From: Sphingomonas faeni
GTDB lineage: Bacteria; Pseudomonadota; Alphaproteobacteria; Sphingomonadales; Sphingomonadaceae
NCBI RefSeq assembly: GCF_003053745.1
Contig: NZ_QAYE01000001.1
Coordinates: 868,001 to 932,000, forward strand
DNA: 64,000 nt
Reading direction: 5' to 3'
A program made the translations under genes and the position numbers. This document shows, in pieces, positions 61,309-64,000 of the stretch. Position 1 is the stretch's first letter, and every line of letters starts with the position of its first letter. The notes under the pieces were generated by a model that saw nothing but the letters and a program-made list of their open reading frames with translations, made no database searches and was not told the origin of the DNA.

Positions 61309-61728
61309 GTGGCAACATCCGCTTCCGTTTCAAAGGGCACCAAGCTTAAAATCAAGTCTGGTTCCACATTCATCAATATTGCAGAGCTAAAGGACTTTTC
61401 CGGCATCGGTGGTGGTTCTGCCGCTGTTCTCGATGCAACTTCGCTGGATTCTTCCGCGAAGGAAAAGCTTATCGGTCTGATGGACGAAGGTTCGCCCAAG
61501 TTCACTTTCAACTACATTCCGGGCGATGCTGGCCAGACCGCGCTTCGCACCGCACGCAGCGCAGGCACTTCGGCTGATTTTCAGCTTGTTCTCGGCGGCA
61601 CGGCAAAGACCTACAGCTTCAGCGCGTTTGTTCTGACGAACGAAATCACTGGCGGCGTTGATACCGTAACCGAACTCGCAACCGGGTTGGAGATTACGGG
61701 CGCTGTTACGGAAGCGGCAACGGTCTAA
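61309..61728 (+). CDS. Major tail tube protein
   Basis: 139 residues, GTG start with AGGAG. SASVSKGTKLKIKSGSTFIN, LKDFSGIGGGSAAVLDATSL, FTFNYIPGDAGQTAL match phage tail tube (Phage_tube/gpV-like) proteins of siphoviruses. One base from the chaperone start. Confidence 0.85.
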   Translation: MATSASVSKGTKLKIKSGSTFINIAELKDFSGIGGGSAAVLDATSLDSSAKEKLIGLMDEGSPKFTFNYIPGDAGQTALRTARSAGTSADFQLVLGGTAKTYSFSAFVLTNEITGGVDTVTELATGLEITGAVTEAATV

Positions 61729-61729
61729 T

Positions 61730-62185
61730 ATGGCGGTGTTGCTATCACGGGCGGCGATCCTTGCCGCCCCGGTTCCTACGCGTGAAGTCGAAGTGCCAGA
61801 GTGGGGCGGGACAATCTTGGTCCGCTCCCTTTCGGCGAAGACCCGCATGCAGGCTATCGAAGCGATCAACGAACGCCAGACACTGGTAGACGCTTACGAA
61901 GCCGATCAGGCCAAACCGGAAGATGAGCGCGAGGGCCTTGCAGCCGCTTACCCGCTCGATAACTCGATTATGTCCGTTCTCTTCGCCATCGTAGACGAAG
62001 AGCTAAACCCGATGTTCTCGATGGACGACTACAGCGCATTCGAAGATTTGAGCCTTCCGACGCTTACTCACATCTTCCGCCAGATGCAGATTCTGGAAAC
62101 GCCAACCGTCGCCTACAATGAGCAAAAAAAAAGTTCCGTATCACGCCGGAAAGGCGGTTCCTCTTCCGGCTCGCGCTCGCGCTAG
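61730..62185 (+). CDS. Tail assembly chaperone (gpG-like)
   Basis: 151 residues in the zero frame. VEVPEWGGTILVRSLSAKT, RMQAIEAINERQTL, SIMSVLFAIVDEELNPMFSM are chaperone helices; after the A9 run at 62124-62132 the zero frame has only 18 more low-complexity codons (SSVSRRKGGSSSGSRSR). It binds the tape measure during tail assembly. Confidence 0.85.
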   Translation: MAVLLSRAAILAAPVPTREVEVPEWGGTILVRSLSAKTRMQAIEAINERQTLVDAYEADQAKPEDEREGLAAAYPLDNSIMSVLFAIVDEELNPMFSMDDYSAFEDLSLPTLTHIFRQMQILETPTVAYNEQKKSSVSRRKGGSSSGSRSR

Positions 62186-62514
62186 GCTGCACAGTAGCGG
62201 AACTTGACGCGCGTATAAGCCTCGATGAACTCTTGGAGTGGGAGGCTTATTACTACTTCGAGCCATGGGGCGCACCGGCTGAAGATGAACGATGGGCGCA
62301 AATGTATGCGCTCTATTTCAGTTCGGTTACCAAGGCTAACTCTACGCAGCCTAACTGGTTGGATCGTGATCCCGAAGAAACGCTTCGTAAGAGGCTAGAG
62401 GCTGATGCTGCACGAACGCTGGAAGTCAAACTAGAAGAGTTCTTCGGCTCTCGCGTCGTGCCTGAAACTATCGTTCTTCCCGATATCGATCAACCTACGG
62501 ACCTAGAAGCCTAA
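61730..62514 (+). CDS. Chaperone gpGT-like product by -1 frameshift at A9
   Basis: A run of nine A's (62124-62132) contains the slippery heptamer A-AAA-AAA. After slipping back one base the reading enters FRLALALGCTVAELDARISL, DELLEWEAYYYFEPWG..., i.e. the DUF4035/gpT domain, ending at 62514 (about 261 residues). The downstream frame alone has no good start before codon 62233. The gpG/gpGT arrangement is the rule in siphovirus tails; here the shift is backward by one. Confidence 0.88.
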
Positions 62515-62518
62515 ATAC
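62511..62518 (+). promoter_or_regulatory. CTAAATAC promoter, N3 before ATG (tape measure)
   Basis: CTAAATAC-CAT-ATG; the gpGT stop TAA is inside it. Confidence 0.7.
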
Positions 62519-62521
62519 CAT

Positions 62522-64000
62522 ATGGCTAATCTAGGTTCTCTCTTCGTCAATCTTGCGCTCGAAAGTGCGCAGTTCATAGCGGGCATGCGCAACGCCGCTG
62601 CACAGTCCAACGCAACCGGCAAGGCGATTGCGGGCGCTATGAACATCGCAAAGGGCGCTATTGGCGGTCTTGTCGGCGTTCTCTCGGTAGACTTCCTTGC
62701 AAGTCAGACGATGGCGGCATTCGACTATGCAGACGCCATCGTTGACATCTCGACCGCTACGGGCGCGACGACCCGCACTATCCAAGAGTTCCGCTACGCA
62801 GCGCAGCTTTCGGGTTCCTCGGTCGAGAACGCAGATGCAGCTATTGGGAAGTTCTCGAAGAATCTTGGTGCCGCACAGTCCGGTAACAAGGCCATGGCGG
62901 CTTCGTTCAAGGCGCTAGGCGTCGATATTGCACAAGGCGTAGACCCGGCACTTCGCCAGTTCATGGACGGTGTAGCCAAGCTTCCTACGGTTTCGATGCG
63001 GGTTGCCGCTGCAACCGGCATGATGGGCAAGAGCGCAGCCGACCTTACGCCACTGCTAGGGCAGGGTAGCAAGGGCTTCGACACGCTCGCAGCCGCTGCG
63101 CAGGCATACGGCATCGTTATTGAAGACAGTGTTCTTCAGAACGCAGGCGTCGTAAACGACAAGCTCGACACAATGAAGATGATTCTAGATGCGCAGATGG
63201 CGAATGCTATCGTGCAAAACGCAGACGCGCTTATGACGCTTGCTAATAGCTTCATGTCCGCAGCCGCAGCCGCAGCAAACTTCTTCAGTCAGATGGATGT
63301 CAATAAGCTAATGTCCGTCGCCAATGGCGTAAACATTAACTCTGATATCCCTACCGTGATCTCGGCAAAGCTTCGAGGGCAAGACTCGGACGGGCTAGCG
63401 AAGGAAGCACGCGAGCAGTTGAACAAGACGCATGCGGGACGCCAAGCGCGCCATGACTACCTTACCAAAAAGTATAACGAGAACATCGGTAAGGGTCGCA
63501 ATAAGAACGACATGGATATGCAGGCTATCGCGATGGAGCGTCAAGACATCGCGCGTGCAGAACGGCGTTCTAAACTGGCTTATAAGATTCCACCCGCAGA
63601 GCATGTGAATCTACCGGGCACTGGCGGCGGGACGAAGCCAAAGCCTGCACATGCCGCGAAGGCGGCTAGCTCTCCGCACCTTCGTTCGGCTGAAGAAATC
63701 GATTTGGTTTGGCGGCGCGAGTTCCTTGGCCTCGAAAACGAACTTCGAGACGCGCAGGCAGACCTTACTAACACGCCTACCGCACAGGCAGATGCGAAGG
63801 TGGAGCGTCTACAGAATGATTGGTCCTATCGGGCATCGGAAATCGATCACGATACCGGCACCGATCAAGAGATCGCGGAAGGTAAGAAGCGCTACACGGC
63901 GCTTCAGGCGCAGGAACTTCACGCCAAAGAGCAGGAAATCTTCAACGCGAAGTATGATCTTGCGATGCGGGATCGTGATTCAGAGATTGCTAGGGATCGT
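62522..64000 (+). CDS. Tail tape measure protein, N-terminal part
   Basis: Open to the window edge (493 residues seen), beginning MANLGSLFVNLALESAQFIA. AFDYADAIVDISTATGATTR, KNLGAAQSGNKAMAASFKAL, MMGKSAADLTPLLGQG are tape-measure features with hydrophobic and Ala-rich stretches. It sets tail length and rides into the cell with the DNA. Leaderless by promoter spacing; the only start in reach. Confidence 0.9.
   Translation, partial: MANLGSLFVNLALESAQFIAGMRNAAAQSNATGKAIAGAMNIAKGAIGGLVGVLSVDFLASQTMAAFDYADAIVDISTATGATTRTIQEFRYAAQLSGSSVENADAAIGKFSKNLGAAQSGNKAMAASFKALGVDIAQGVDPALRQFMDGVAKLPTVSMRVAAATGMMGKSAADLTPLLGQGSKGFDTLAAAAQAYGIVIEDSVLQNAGVVNDKLDTMKMILDAQMANAIVQNADALMTLANSFMSAAAAAANFFSQMDVNKLMSVANGVNINSDIPTVISAKLRGQDSDGLAKEAREQLNKTHAGRQARHDYLTKKYNENIGKGRNKNDMDMQAIAMERQDIARAERRSKLAYKIPPAEHVNLPGTGGGTKPKPAHAAKAASSPHLRSAEEIDLVWRREFLGLENELRDAQADLTNTPTAQADAKVERLQNDWSYRASEIDHDTGTDQEIAEGKKRYTALQAQELHAKEQEIFNAKYDLAMRDRDSEIARDR

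Larger units (their letters stand above)
39827..64000. mobile_element. HK97-type siphovirus prophage, left end to window edge
   Basis: Runs from a tRNA-Thr fragment (attL) through a tyrosine integrase, early control and DNA-processing genes, and an ordered morphogenesis block: terminases, portal, protease, capsid, connectors, tail tube, chaperone, tape measure. GC is clearly lower than in the chromosome to the left, with AT-rich gaps and many Leu CTA codons. The fragment on the left is only the 3' half of the tRNA, so the intact tRNA-Thr (5' half plus phage-supplied 3' half) should be at the right end, outside the window. Morphogenesis genes show no frameshift except the programmed one, so the phage may be functional. 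Confidence 0.93.

Noticed and set aside
62233..62514. Independent gene starting at ATG 62233
   Set aside because: Domain begins upstream of that ATG (FRLALALG...), in frame with the -1 shifted chaperone; no ribosome site.

Overview
The window joins two very different pieces of DNA. Positions 1 to about 39,826 are GC-rich alphaproteobacterial chromosome. Enolase, FtsB, many TonB/Tat-type exported proteins, GGxGGAGG-type intergenic inverted repeats and the gene styles all fit Sphingomonas or a close Sphingomonadales relative. From 39,827 to the right edge the base composition drops, AT-rich intergenic segments appear and the content is a siphovirus-type (HK97-like) prophage whose right end lies outside the window.

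Chromosome, 1-10,800: a DUF883/YqjD gene and an edge-truncated holin-like YqjE neighbour, eno, ftsB, an alpha/beta hydrolase, a DUF885 lipoprotein peptidase, an MFS efflux pump, an S9 prolyl oligopeptidase and three small proteins, separated by palindromic repeats.

Chromosome, 10,824-39,634: a glycan-use locus of about 29 kb. One reverse operon (GH20, GH2 beta-mannosidase, GH3, GH125, GH92, GH29; the first five joined by 1-4 nt overlaps) carries the exo-glycosidases needed to trim a plant-type N-glycan. A divergent GntR/UTRA regulator with a GH2 beta-galactosidase sits upstream. A second reverse cluster carries glycosylasparaginase (cuts GlcNAc-Asn), CutC, a SIS-type glucosamine-6-phosphate deaminase, NagA and a GlcNAc phosphotransferase system (EIIA-HPr-EI fusion plus EIICB). 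A TonB-dependent receptor faces the other way. Together they suggest uptake and lysosome-like, purely exo-acting breakdown of N-glycans to Asn, GlcNAc and free sugars. The GH3-GH125-GH92 order equals that of the characterised nixI-nixJ-nixK genes of Xanthomonas campestris.

Prophage, 39,827-64,000: it begins with the 3' half of a tRNA-Thr(TGT) gene (attL), then integrase, excisionase-like protein, mostly reverse-strand early genes (HTH proteins, a PD-(D/E)xK nuclease, a DNA methyltransferase, HNH-like proteins), then forward late genes: a chain of tiny genes, endolysin, HNH nuclease, small and large terminase, portal, protease, capsid, connectors, tail tube, a frameshifted tail chaperone and the start of the tape measure.

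The most striking signal is an octamer, CTAAATAC, found about fifteen times in the prophage and resembling the T4 late promoter core TATAAATA. At seven forward genes and one reverse gene it lies exactly three bases before ATG/GTG, so the mRNAs should be leaderless; at other genes (capsid, tail tube) it is followed by a leader with a Shine-Dalgarno site. At least ten tiny proteins of the same prophage share a C-terminal 'F-x-x-[D/E]-D-(x)-hydrophobic' ending, also reminiscent of T4-like phages. One octamer drives only a ~75-nt segment closed by a perfect terminator: a candidate phage small RNA.
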